Assembly: GCF_001723305.1 (NCBI RefSeq)
Contig: NZ_LPWF01000016.1
Location: 62,001-126,000, forward strand
DNA: 64,000 bases
Source of the DNA: Methyloceanibacter superfactus
GTDB lineage: Bacteria; Pseudomonadota; Alphaproteobacteria; Rhizobiales; Methyloligellaceae
Direction of reading: 5' to 3'
Shown here: one piece after another, positions 49,190 to 56,950 of the stretch
How the letters are laid out: every line of letters starts with the position of its first letter
How positions within the stretch are numbered: position 1 is the first letter of the stretch
Notes under the pieces: generated by a model
Seen by the model: only the letters and a program-made list of their open reading frames with translations
What the model was told of the DNA's origin: nothing
Databases searched by the model: none
Position numbers and translations under genes: made by a program

Positions 49190-49461
49190 ATGATGAGAAT
49201 GTTCGCCGCGATCCTGCTCGGCCTCACGATGTGCGGGGCGGCCCTGCCGAAGACGCCGCGGCCGACGCCAAGCCGCCGGCTCAGCCGGTGTGCAAGCGCG
49301 CGGAGATCAATCCGGTGACCGGCGCCGTGCTGTGCATCGATCCGCTCGGCGCGCCGGTGGAAGCGCCGCCGCCGGAGGACGCCCCGCCTTGCAAGCCGGG
49401 CCAGCATAAGGGCGAGGCCTGGACCTGGGGCCCGACCTGCACGGAAACGCCGGAAGGCTGA
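49190..49461 (+). CDS. Small exported hypothetical protein, frameshifted
   Basis: About 90 residues: a signal peptide (MMRMFAAILLGLTMCGAA), then after one missing G or C near 49240 the mature part EDAAADAKPPAQPVCKRAEI, PVTGAVLCIDPLGAPVE and PPCKPGQHKGEAWTWGPTC with four or five cysteines. It is probably secreted and disulfide-bonded. No family recognised. AAGAGAAAGAGAG lies just upstream of the ATG. Confidence 0.6.
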
Positions 49462-49531
49462 GGCTGTCAGCGGGGTGGCGCGCTCCTCGTACGGAGGACT
49501 AACATCTCCGAAATGACGCGAGGGGGAGGAC

Positions 49532-50224
49532 ATGGACGATCTGGCGGCGATCTTCAGTTTCAGCAACTTGCCCGGTCATGTGTCTTACGCGCTGATCGCG
49601 CTGTCCTATTGGATGACCAATATGTTCTGGTTGCGGGTGGTGGCGGTGGTCGGGCTCGCGCTCGAGATCGTCTACTTCCTCTCCACCGGCGGGGATTTAC
49701 GCGCCGGGATCGGCTGGGACCTCGTCTTCATCGCCATCAACCTCTATCAGATCTACAGCCTGATGAAGGACCGCCTGTCCTTGCGCCTGCCCGAGGCCGA
49801 TCGCGATCTGCTGCGCAGGGTGCTGGTCGGCCTCGACGATTCACAGATCGCCCGGCTCGTCGTGGCCAGCGATCTGCGCGACATTCCCGAGGGCACGACC
49901 TTGGCCGAAGAGGGCGAGGTGCTCGGAACGCTCTTCTTCATCTGCTCCGGCCGCGTCCAGGTCAGCATTGCCGGCCGCGATGTCTCGCAGCTCGAACCCG
50001 GGAACTTCGTCGGCGAGGTGGCCTTTCTGACCGAGCGGCCCGCATCGGCGACGGTGGTGTGCCGGACCCCCGTGCGGGCGCTCGCCTTCGAGCGCGGCAA
50101 GCTCAATCAATTCTTCAAGAACGAGACGGAGGTCGCGGGGCTGATCTATCAGCTCATCGGCCGCGAGCTCGCCCACAAGATGAAAGTCAGCAACAGCCTG
50201 CTCGCCGGGGGGAGCTTCGCCTAG
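49532..50224 (+). CDS. Popeye-like membrane protein with cyclic-nucleotide-binding domain
   Basis: A 230-residue protein. Three membrane segments (about residues 15-35, 37-50, 58-80) are followed by a cyclic-nucleotide-binding domain with IPEGTTLAEEGEVLGTLFFIC, the strand GRVQVSIAGRDVSQLEPG, and the phosphate-binding cassette region NFVGEVAFLTERPASATVV (cut: GEVAFL...RPASATV). The cassette has Glu and an RxA-type Arg, consistent with cAMP binding. The layout matches bacterial Popeye-domain proteins. The ATG follows GGGGGAGG. Confidence 0.75.
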   Translation: MDDLAAIFSFSNLPGHVSYALIALSYWMTNMFWLRVVAVVGLALEIVYFLSTGGDLRAGIGWDLVFIAINLYQIYSLMKDRLSLRLPEADRDLLRRVLVGLDDSQIARLVVASDLRDIPEGTTLAEEGEVLGTLFFICSGRVQVSIAGRDVSQLEPGNFVGEVAFLTERPASATVVCRTPVRALAFERGKLNQFFKNETEVAGLIYQLIGRELAHKMKVSNSLLAGGSFA

Positions 50225-50313
50225 ACCGGCCGGCACGCCCGCCGTGAGGTGAGTGACGCGCACCCGGCAAACGCAAACGATTTGTTTGCTTCGCGCACGC
50301 CACACTCCGCGCC

Positions 50314-50899
50314 ATGGCGCGGATCCTCAAACCTCAATTCGGCAGCCGGCCTCGCCGGCGCTCTCCAAGCACCCCAGGCGCGCCGCCGGAGAAGCGGCGG
50401 CGCTTCGACTGGCAGCTCGTGAGCCTGGTGGCGATCGTGTTCGTGGCGAGCTTCGTGTGGCTGTTCCCGGCGCTCGACGGCCGCACTGGTGTGCTCGTGT
50501 CCTCGCCGGACGCGCCGTCGCGCGGCGCCTGGTCGAGTGCCATTCAGGTGGTGGACGGCGACACGGTGAGACGGGGCGGGGAGACCTACAGGCTCGTGGG
50601 CTTCAACACGCCGGAGCAGGGACGCCATGCCCGTTGCGCACAGGAGCGCGCGCTGGCCTCGCAGGCGACCTCGCGGCTCGGGACTGGTGGGCGCGAGCGA
50701 TGTGGCGCTGGCCCGCGTGGCTTGTTCCTGTCCGCCCGGCACCGAAGGCACGAAGTCCTGCAATCACGGGCGGTTGTGCGGCACCTTGCGAGCGGACGGC
50801 CGCGACGTGGGCGCCATCCTCATCGCCGAAGGCCTGGCCGAAGCTTACGCCTGCGGGGCGACCTCATGCCCGAAGCGCCGCGATTGGTGCGCGGGGTAG
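50314..50899 (+). CDS. Membrane-anchored thermonuclease-like protein, frameshifted
   Basis: About 196 residues. One membrane segment (SLVAIVFVASFVWLFPAL) is followed by an SNase-like domain: VVDGDTVRRGGETYRLVGFN, TPEQGRHARCAQERAL and, in the next frame, LVGASDVALARVACSCPPGT and LIAEGLAEAYACG. The frame breaks near 50687, where two G appear missing from a G run. Repaired, it ends RRDWCAG at 50899. It is a paralogue of the gene at 11-612; here the cysteine-rich CSCPPGTEGTKSCNHGRLCG stretch is distinctive. Confidence 0.75.
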
Positions 50900-50944
50900 G
50901 GCATTCGATCCATCCTGCCCGACAGAGTTTCCCAGAGGCTTGTT

Positions 50945-51877
50945 CTATTCCGAATGGGCAGTTGCCCATGTATCTGTCGCATGGACAAGATCGACTCCGC
51001 ATCGGACGCATGCATTGATCCGATTGCGAACAATGGGGCCGGTGAGCAATATTCGAGAGCCGATAGGTTGGCAGCTATATTCCGGATGCCCGCTCATCTC
51101 GTCCTTGAATTTTTGATCAATGACTCCAGCGCGATGCGCGATGAGATGCCTGAGCTTTTCAGTGTGTCTTAGCTCGGGGTGGAACGCCTTATCGATTTCC
51201 CCTTTGAACGCTCGCTTGTACGCTTCTTGAATCCCGTTCAGGCTATCAAATGTAACTTTCTTGGTATCGCGCAGAACGCGGCCCCCCACCTTGGAGATAT
51301 CTCCGCCGTAACCGGCCACCACATTTGCAGGCAACTGCTTATCGCCCAGAGCGTTGGCTGCCAGTTTGAAGTGTATATCTACTATCGCTACCCACAAATC
51401 GGCCGCGAGCGTCTCAAACGCAGAGTACGCAGACGTAATCATGGCAGCCAGCATGGCCTCAAGTGCAGCTCGGCCAGGATGTCCCGGGCCAAGGAGAAAC
51501 TTTAGATTGTGGGCTCCGTAATCAAAGGCCGTCTTACTTGCCCACTCAGAGTCTCGGATAATGTATCCGGCAACGCGCTTCCCCAGTGCGTCACGATAGC
51601 TATCTTCTTTGTCTTTGGAGGGATCGTTTGGGGCGACGCCACACTCGTACCGCGATTCGCAGATTGCGCGCTCGAAAGACCCAGCTAAGAACATCAACTG
51701 TAGGGGCATTTCGCCGAACAGCACCACCCGCCGAAGGTTTTCTGTAAAAGTGCTCACGATGGGAGCATATGCTTGCGTAGTCAGCTCGGAGGCTAGCCCC
51801 TCGAACTCACGGCTGAACAGGAACGCTTCCTCAAACAGATAGTCCTTCGGTTCGGCTTTCCATCTTGAGCCTACCAC
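50945..51877 (-). CDS. HEPN-like hypothetical protein in an AT-richer island
   Basis: A 310-residue soluble protein. The C-terminal half has helices around ITSAYSAFETLAADLWVAIV and EKLRHLIAHRAGVIDQKF; the RHLIAH segment (Arg243 to His248) fits the R-x4-H active site of HEPN ribonuclease domains. The N-terminal half (about 1-130) is helical and of unknown role. It starts with GTG after GGGAGA. Composition is visibly more AT-rich than neighbours. HEPN proteins are common in toxin-antitoxin, abortive infection and CRISPR effectors; no partner gene stands beside this one. Confidence 0.7.
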   Translation of the reverse strand: MVGSRWKAEPKDYLFEEAFLFSREFEGLASELTTQAYAPIVSTFTENLRRVVLFGEMPLQLMFLAGSFERAICESRYECGVAPNDPSKDKEDSYRDALGKRVAGYIIRDSEWASKTAFDYGAHNLKFLLGPGHPGRAALEAMLAAMITSAYSAFETLAADLWVAIVDIHFKLAANALGDKQLPANVVAGYGGDISKVGGRVLRDTKKVTFDSLNGIQEAYKRAFKGEIDKAFHPELRHTEKLRHLIAHRAGVIDQKFKDEMSGHPEYSCQPIGSRILLTGPIVRNRINACVRCGVDLVHATDTWATAHSE

Positions 51878-52183
51878 TGGCTGGTCTCCCGTAACAAACG
51901 TCGCATTGTGGCTGGCATGTCGTCATCGATAGCAAGGCAGCACGTCTCATGCGGTCGCTCATAACGCATCGGCTTCCAGCTTGTCACGTCAAGCTGTCCC
52001 GGCTTAGGGTGCATAATTAGGAATAAATCCCTTGACAGCGTGACGCTGATGAGCTAGGTTTCAGCTACAACGCGACAGGTGGGCGGCGGCGCTTAGCGCC
52101 AAGACATTTCGCCCGCCGCGTTGTGAGACGCCGCTCCCAGAGATGGGGCGGCGTTATTGGTTTTGAGGGGGCTTTGAGTGGGG
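51878..52183. other. Intergenic region upstream of the HEPN-like gene
   Basis: About 305 bases with no supported gene. It includes the AT-rich stretch GCATAATTAGGAATAAATCC at 52011-52030 and a TTGACAGCGTGACG segment, which could be a -35 element facing right. The change from AT-rich to GC-rich sequence near 52070 may mark the island boundary. Confidence 0.4.
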
Positions 52184-52345
52184 CTATCGCCCCATCAGGC
52201 AGATGCGCACGCAGGCGAAGGCGAACACGCCGCCGATCATGCCGACATAGGCGCCGCCGCGCTCCACGAGAAATTCGCCGACGAGGCCGCCGAAGATCGC
52301 GGCGGCGATCAGGCCGAAACCCCAAACGGCGATTGTCCTCAGCAT
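52184..52345 (-). CDS. Small membrane protein
   Basis: A 53-residue protein that is nearly all membrane: LRTIAVWGFGLIAAAIFGGL and GAYVGMIGGVFAFACVRICL form two hydrophobic helices joined by a short polar loop (VGEFLVERG). No family recognised. The frame extends 20 codons further upstream, but the inner Met directly before the first helix is the likelier start. Confidence 0.55.
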   Translation of the reverse strand: MLRTIAVWGFGLIAAAIFGGLVGEFLVERGGAYVGMIGGVFAFACVRICLMGR

Positions 52346-52425
52346 GCCGCCTCCAGACGCGGGCAAGGCCGCCTGAAAAGGCCCCTTTCGGCCGAGAGAC
52401 TTCATTTCCAGGCCCGCATCATACC

Positions 52426-52593
52426 ATGACCCAGGACGATCCTCTCGATCGAAGCAGCGGCACGCCCGCCGATCCGGAGAGACCGGACGACCGCGACTGG
52501 GAGCCGGTGCGGGACGACTTTCTCTATAGCGGCATGGCGCAGCGGTGCATGGGCGCGTCCGCCATGGTAGCTTTTTCCTCGGGCATTATTTGA
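52426..52593 (+). CDS. Small hypothetical protein
   Basis: A 55-residue frame: MTQDDPLDRSSGTPADPERP, then DDRDWEPVRDDFLYSGMAQR. The acidic, Asp/Arg-rich first part looks protein-like; the end MVAFSSGII may be out of frame. It lies 12 bases before the next small membrane protein and is on the same strand. No family recognised. Confidence 0.4.
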   Translation: MTQDDPLDRSSGTPADPERPDDRDWEPVRDDFLYSGMAQRCMGASAMVAFSSGII

Positions 52594-52604
52594 GGGAGGC
52601 ACCC

Positions 52605-52802
52605 ATGGCGCTGCGACTGACACCACCGACCAAGAATATCTTCTATCTGTCGACGCTCTGCGCGATCGTCGCCTTCGTCCTCTATCTGCTCGGCGTGCTC
52701 GGCGTGGTCGGCGCGGAGATCCCGACCCTGGCGGTCGCCTTCTGGGTCGGCATGCTGGCCTGGGGGCTGATGACGGCGGGCGTGGCGCTGAAGGGCGTCT
52801 AG
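52605..52802 (+). CDS. Small conserved two-helix membrane protein
   Basis: A 65-residue protein: MALRLTPPTKNIFYLSTLCA then two hydrophobic helices (IVAFVLYLLGVLGVVG and LAVAFWVGMLAWGLMTAG). The opening LRLTPPTKNxFYLS is a pattern I associate with a common short Rhizobiales membrane protein. GAGGGAGG precedes the ATG by about five bases. Function unknown. Confidence 0.7.
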   Translation: MALRLTPPTKNIFYLSTLCAIVAFVLYLLGVLGVVGAEIPTLAVAFWVGMLAWGLMTAGVALKGV

Positions 52803-52852
52803 CCGCCTCGTCGCCGGGGCTTCGTCAGCCTCGTTCCTCGAAAGATATCAAC

Positions 52853-53422
52853 ATGCTGCAACGCTTTGGCGAAACCTTGCCGGAGCGCGAGGTCAAGTTC
52901 GCGCCCGTCGATCTCAAGTCGGTCGAGGCCAACGGCACGTTCTCGGGCTATGCCAGCCTGTTCGGCACGGTCGATCTCGGTCAGGACCTGGTGATGCCGG
53001 GGGCCTTCCGCGATAGCCTCGCCGCGCGCGGCACCCGCGGCGTGAAGCTCCTGTTCCAGCACGACCCCAACGAGCCGATCGGCGTGTGGCTCGAGCTCAA
53101 CGAGGACGGCCGCGGCTTGCATGCGCGCGGACGGCTGATGCCGGAGGTGACCCGGGCACGGGAAGTCTTGAGCCTGATGCGGGCCGGCGCGCTCGACGGA
53201 CTCTCCATCGGCTTCCGCACGGTGCAGGGGCGTACGGACCCGGCATCCGGCGTGCGCCGTCTCGACAAGATCGATCTGTGGGAGATCTCGGTGGTGACCT
53301 TCCCCATGCTGCCCGAGGCGCGGGTGAGCACGGTGAAGCGGCGGGCGACTCCAAAGCGCGGCGATCTCTCACATCTGGCGCGCAGCCTCCGCCGCGGCGC
53401 CCAAGCGATGCGGGCACGCTAG
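52853..53422 (+). CDS. HK97-family prohead protease (gene transfer agent type)
   Basis: A 189-residue protease. NGTFSGYASLFGTVDLGQDL, VMPGAFRDSLAAR, VKLLFQHDPNEPIGVW with the catalytic-type His, EVLSLMRAGALDGLSIGFR with the Ser region, and LWEISVVTFPMLPEA are the family blocks. It matures capsids by cleaving the major head protein. In Alphaproteobacteria such a protein commonly belongs to the gene transfer agent cluster, but the usual neighbours (terminase, portal, major capsid) are absent here. The C-terminus is basic. Confidence 0.9.
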   Translation: MLQRFGETLPEREVKFAPVDLKSVEANGTFSGYASLFGTVDLGQDLVMPGAFRDSLAARGTRGVKLLFQHDPNEPIGVWLELNEDGRGLHARGRLMPEVTRAREVLSLMRAGALDGLSIGFRTVQGRTDPASGVRRLDKIDLWEISVVTFPMLPEARVSTVKRRATPKRGDLSHLARSLRRGAQAMRAR

Positions 53423-53448
53423 TCCGACACTAATCCAGAGAGTCTGGG

Positions 53449-54140
53449 ATGTTTGTACCCGACGCGGGCCGCGCGGCCTCGCGCGCGCTTCATCGCGCGG
53501 GCTGGCTCCTGCATGCGTATGTGGTGGAGACGAAGCTCTGCGCGCTGCGCGACGCGGTCAATAAATATGACCCGAACCAGCCGCGCGTGCCCGCCGGCCA
53601 TCCCGACGGCGGGCAGTGGACGGATACGGGTGGCGGTACCGGTGGGCGGCTGCCACGCGGTCCGGGAACGCTTCTCGACGTCGACGATGGTCCGTCCGAA
53701 GGTTGGAGAGGCAGATACGCGGTCTCGATCCAAATTGGCGACCCACTCCAAGTTTCGTCGAAACAGTACAAGGTGAGATTGATGCTACGAGAGCAGAAGT
53801 CCGCCAGGCGGCGGCCTATCTCTACGAGTTACGTGTGCGCGAGGTCGGGCCAGGGCCCTATGCCAAGCGGTCATTTCCCGCGAGAGGTCCGGACGTCAAA
53901 CTGAACCGGTCCGAGCAAGTTGAGAACAATCGCAACGGACGCGAAGATGGCTGCCACTCTTGTGGTACAAGAAATCCTGGCATGCCTAGCGGAAACTTTG
54001 TTGGAGATCATCAAAGGCCCAGTGCGCTCATTCGGCCTGGTGAAACGCAGCGGATATACCCTCAATGCCGGTCTTGCAGTCAACGTCAGGGTGGCCACGT
54101 CGGGGCGCTGTCGAGGAACAAAAACAGGAACGAGAAATGA
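53449..54140 (+). CDS. Putative polymorphic-type toxin with zinc-nuclease C-terminus, frameshifted
   Basis: About 230 residues. The N-terminal half contains KYDPNQPRVPAGHPDGGQWT, a linker block frequent in Rhizobiales proteins fused to varied C-terminal domains. After a frame break near 53705 the C-terminal part reads EGPGPYAKRSFP-like, then EDGCHSCGTRNPG, NFVGDHQRPSAL and YPQCRSCSQRQGGHVG. Two CxxC pairs and the GDHQ motif suggest a zinc-stabilised HNH-type nuclease. The stop overlaps the next start by four bases (ATGA), as in toxin-immunity pairs. Composition drifts AT-richer toward the 3' end. The toxin role is inferred from layout, not shown. Confidence 0.6.
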
Positions 54141-54508
54141 TCCAGCGGGTGAAGATCGCACCTCCATATTCGATCATGTTCCTATCTGGCGAAGAAGATT
54201 GCGAGATTCCCGACATTCCGCGGGAGTCGAAGGATTTGGTCTGGTCGACACCCTCTTGCATCGTGGTGGGGTGCTATCCGCAAATGGATGGAGAGACCGA
54301 GATCACTGTTGGTCCTGCGCACGAAGTCGATCCAGGATACTCGCCGAGCTTTGAGGGAACGCTCGAGACGCCGAATTGGGCAATCGTTGTCTCGACCGCT
54401 GAGGGGAAGGAGATTTTGGAGGTCCCGGTTGCGAAAAGAGAGACCGCGCTGCGGATTTGGCAGAGCCATCCTCAATGGCCGGAGAAAGTCACCGTTGGCC
54501 TGGGGTAA
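54137..54508 (+). CDS. Putative immunity protein
   Basis: A 123-residue acidic protein with no membrane segment. IQRVKIAPPYSIMFLSGEED, DLVWSTPSCIVVGCYPQMDG and NWAIVVSTAEGKEILEVPVA suggest a small alpha/beta fold. I recognise no family. Its start is coupled by an ATGA overlap to the preceding putative toxin gene, and its composition is AT-richer than the chromosome, both typical of immunity proteins. Immunity function is inferred from position only. Confidence 0.55.
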   Translation: MIQRVKIAPPYSIMFLSGEEDCEIPDIPRESKDLVWSTPSCIVVGCYPQMDGETEITVGPAHEVDPGYSPSFEGTLETPNWAIVVSTAEGKEILEVPVAKRETALRIWQSHPQWPEKVTVGLG

Positions 54509-54601
54509 GCTTTGTATCAAGCCGCAGAAGCGGATGATGCACGGGAAATGATGAGAGTCTCGGACGACGGCTCTTACGTGCCGAGCTAGGGAGCAGGCGC
54601 A

Positions 54602-55366
54602 ATGCTCGATTTCAAGGATAAGGTCGTATTGATCACCGGCGGCGCGCAAGGCTTCGGCCGCGTGCTGGCGAATGCGTTTGCCGAACGGGGCGCGAAGCTC
54701 GCTTTGTGCGACATCAACGATGAGGGCGGTGAGGAGACGCTGGCGCAGGTGAAGGCTCACGGCACGGACGGCTTTTACCAACACGCCGACATTGCCCAAG
54801 AGTCCGACGTCGAGAGTTTCGTGGCGGCGACGGTGAAGCGCTTCGGCCGGCTCGACGTCGCCATCAACAACGCGTCCAAGGAGATCACCGGTCCGACGCT
54901 CGACCTGCCGTCGGAGGATTTCGGCACCGTGGTCGACACCAATCTGAAGGGCACCTATTACTGCCTCAAGCACGAGGTCGCGCAGATGCGTAAGAACGGG
55001 GGCGGGGCGATCGTCAACCAGGCCTCCGTCACCAGCAGCATGACCGGCGTGCCGGACAACGGCCTCTACGCGGCGACCAAGGGCGGCATTATCGGGCTGA
55101 CCAAGTCCGCCGCGCTCCAAGTGGCGCCCGAGAACATCTCGATCAACGCGATCGCGTCCTGCGCCTTCGACATTCCGGACGACATGTTCCTGCGCTGGAT
55201 CGACGATCATAAGGTGAGCCGCAAGGAGGCGTGCGGCTGGCTGCCGATCAAGCGCCTCGGCAAGCCTGAAGAGATCGCCGCGGCCACGCTCTATCTGGCA
55301 TCCGACGAGGCGCGCTTCGTGGTCGGCGCGGTGCTGACCATCGACGGCGGGTTCACCGCGCAATGA
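54602..55366 (+). CDS. Short-chain dehydrogenase/reductase (SDR)
   Basis: A 254-residue classical SDR. The cofactor motif is TGGAQGFGRVLA, the NNAS segment and YAATKGGIIGLTKSAA carry the active-site Tyr and Lys, with Ser in SVTSSMTG. ALCDINDEGG after strand 2 (acidic residue) suggests NAD preference. A closing GAVLTIDGGFTA is normal. Substrate unknown. The next gene begins inside its stop codon (ATGA), so the two are coupled. Confidence 0.9.
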   Translation: MLDFKDKVVLITGGAQGFGRVLANAFAERGAKLALCDINDEGGEETLAQVKAHGTDGFYQHADIAQESDVESFVAATVKRFGRLDVAINNASKEITGPTLDLPSEDFGTVVDTNLKGTYYCLKHEVAQMRKNGGGAIVNQASVTSSMTGVPDNGLYAATKGGIIGLTKSAALQVAPENISINAIASCAFDIPDDMFLRWIDDHKVSRKEACGWLPIKRLGKPEEIAAATLYLASDEARFVVGAVLTIDGGFTAQ

Positions 55367-55650
55367 GCCAAGCTCCGACCAAGAACAAGATCTCGGGCGG
55401 TGTGGTCCACGACCTGCCGGCAGACCTGAAAAAGGCGCTGCTCGCCGATGCCAAGGCGTTGGCGACCTGGGAGGACATCACGCCGCTCGCCCGCAATGAG
55501 TGGATCTGCTGGATCGAGTCGGCCAAGAAGGCGGAGACGCGAACGCACCGCATCGAATGGGGCTGTTCCAGCCTGAACGAGGGAAAGCGCAGGCCCTGTT
55601 GCTGGCCCGGCTGTCCGCACCGCGAGCGGGGCACGAGATCCTCCGCCTGA
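55363..55650 (+). CDS. YdeI/OmpD-associated family protein
   Basis: A 95-residue protein: VVHDLPADLKKALLADAKAL, TPLARNEWICWIESAKKAET and the closing GKRRPCCWPGCPHR. This C-terminal cysteine block is typical of the YdeI/OmpD-associated family, shorter here than the full family. Function unknown. It starts with an ATGA overlap at the SDR stop. An alternate frame at 55500 is open but not family-like. Confidence 0.75.
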   Translation: MSQAPTKNKISGGVVHDLPADLKKALLADAKALATWEDITPLARNEWICWIESAKKAETRTHRIEWGCSSLNEGKRRPCCWPGCPHRERGTRSSA

Positions 55651-55738
55651 CCAACTTCAGTTTGGCCCGCCGCGCCGGGGCCGATAAGGTCCAAACCCGA
55701 AAAGACGTCAGCAGCCGATTGGGAGGTGGAGGGTGAGT

Positions 55739-56524
55739 ATGAAGCGAAGCGTCTGTCTGGGCCTGCTTGTGGCCGCGGCGGTCTCCGTATCAGCGGCGCG
55801 GGCCGAAGAGACCTGCACCAAGATCGTGGCGACCGGCCATCCTGAATATCCCGTCATGGCGTTCAAGGACGGCGACGAGATCAAAGGCGCGGCGCCCAGC
55901 CTCGTCGCCGAGATCGCCGAGGAACTCAAGGTGCCGTTCGAATCCAAATATATGGGCTCGTGGGCGGACGCGCAGACCGCGGCGCGCGAGGGCAAGGCCG
56001 ACATGATCATCGGCATCTATTACAATGACGAGCGCGCCGAATATCTCCAATACGTCCAGCCGCCTTTCGCCTACGATCCGGTGCAGGTGTTTGTCGCCAA
56101 CGATGCGCGGTTCGACTTCAAGGGCCAGAACGATCTCATCGGCAAGAAGGGCGTGGCGAATGAAGGCGAGAGTTTCGGCCCGGCGTTCGACACCTTCATG
56201 AAAGACAAGCTGACGGTGACGCGCGTGGACGGGCTCTCCGCCGCGTTCGACGCCCTCCTGTCAGGCGACGCCGACTATGTGATCGCGGCCTACTATCCCG
56301 GAAGCGCGGAGCTGGCGCGGCTGGGGCTCGGCGAGAAAATCGTTGCCCTGGAACCGGAGCTGTTTTCGGAGGAGTTGTTCGTGGCCTTCTCGAAGAAGTC
56401 GCCTTGCACTGCGCTGTCGCAGAAGTTCGGCGAAGGCATCACGGACATGACGGAGGGCGCCGACTTTCGCGAGATCGTCGGCGAGGCGCTGCGGGACTGG
56501 GACGCCGGGAACCCCCAGGACTAG
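55739..56524 (+). CDS. Periplasmic amino-acid-type solute-binding protein
   Basis: A 261-residue protein with a signal peptide (KRSVCLGLLVAAAVSVSAARA). The mature domain is SBP_bac_3-like: VATGHPEYPVMAFKDGDEIK, ADMIIGIYYNDERAEYLQYV, NDLIGKKGVANEGESFG and GLSAAFDALLSGDADYVIAA. It binds an amino acid or similar small molecule, but no transporter genes are adjacent, so it may be an orphan or a signalling receptor. GGAGGTGGAGG precedes the start; the ATG at 55739 was preferred to the GTG at 55733. Confidence 0.8.
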   Translation: MKRSVCLGLLVAAAVSVSAARAEETCTKIVATGHPEYPVMAFKDGDEIKGAAPSLVAEIAEELKVPFESKYMGSWADAQTAAREGKADMIIGIYYNDERAEYLQYVQPPFAYDPVQVFVANDARFDFKGQNDLIGKKGVANEGESFGPAFDTFMKDKLTVTRVDGLSAAFDALLSGDADYVIAAYYPGSAELARLGLGEKIVALEPELFSEELFVAFSKKSPCTALSQKFGEGITDMTEGADFREIVGEALRDWDAGNPQD

Positions 56525-56553
56525 GAGGTCTAACGTCATTTATTTCCTTCCTC

Positions 56554-56580
56554 ATGCCCGGCCAATGCGCCGGGCATTTT
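56554..56580 (+). terminator. Intrinsic terminator after the solute-binding protein gene
   Basis: A 9-bp perfect stem ATGCCCGGC/GCCGGGCAT around CAATGC, followed by TTT. Confidence 0.8.
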
Positions 56581-56920
56581 CGTTTGATCTTCCCTTTTCG
56601 CTGCCGCGCTTCGCGCTGTCTCTGGCGCTTGATGCCGCAAGATCAGCCCCGCTCACGGCGCGAACGGCTGCGCGCCTAGGCGGGCGCCACGACGATCCCA
56701 AGGGGGATGACCGAGAACGGCGCGCGCGCTTCATCGAGCACGGTACGGTGCGGCGCCCCGCGTCCCCTTGGCTCCTGCCGATTTTTCGGGCGCGTTTACC
56801 TCGCGTTAAGCAGAGTCTCAGAAATATTTTGGTGGGCTCTTTCAAGAGGGCGCGCCGCGAGGTCTGATCTCAAATTCGTGAAGGGGTGGGGCTTTGCGTT
56901 TGGTGCTTCGGTGCCTACAT

Positions 56921-56934
56921 GTTCGTTAACGAAC
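56921..56934. promoter_or_regulatory. Perfect 14-bp palindrome upstream of DUF3168
   Basis: GTTCGTTAACGAAC, directly before the AGGAG site of the DUF3168 gene. It could be an operator. The TTAA core and a following GTTAG loosely recall CtrA binding, but no full TTAA-N7-TTAA site is present. Confidence 0.4.
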
Positions 56935-56950
56935 GTTAGGAGATCCTGCC

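Larger units (their letters stand above)
56525..56950. other. Intergenic region with terminator and a palindrome before DUF3168
   Basis: About 425 bases. An intrinsic terminator begins at 56554. The open frame over 56565-56867 starts inside that terminator and is not protein-like. The perfect 14-bp palindrome GTTCGTTAACGAAC lies at 56921-56934, 16 bases before the DUF3168 ATG, with a TTAACGAACGTTAG extension that loosely resembles two CtrA half-sites. Confidence 0.5.

Noticed and set aside
52011-52030. ATAATTAGGAATA matches the outer end of the IS1595 element
   Set aside because: Only 13 bases match and the rest of the inverted repeat is absent, so a second insertion or relic at the HEPN island cannot be supported.
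56565-56867. Possible 100-residue protein
   Set aside because: It starts inside a terminator stem and has random-looking Arg-rich composition without a ribosome site.
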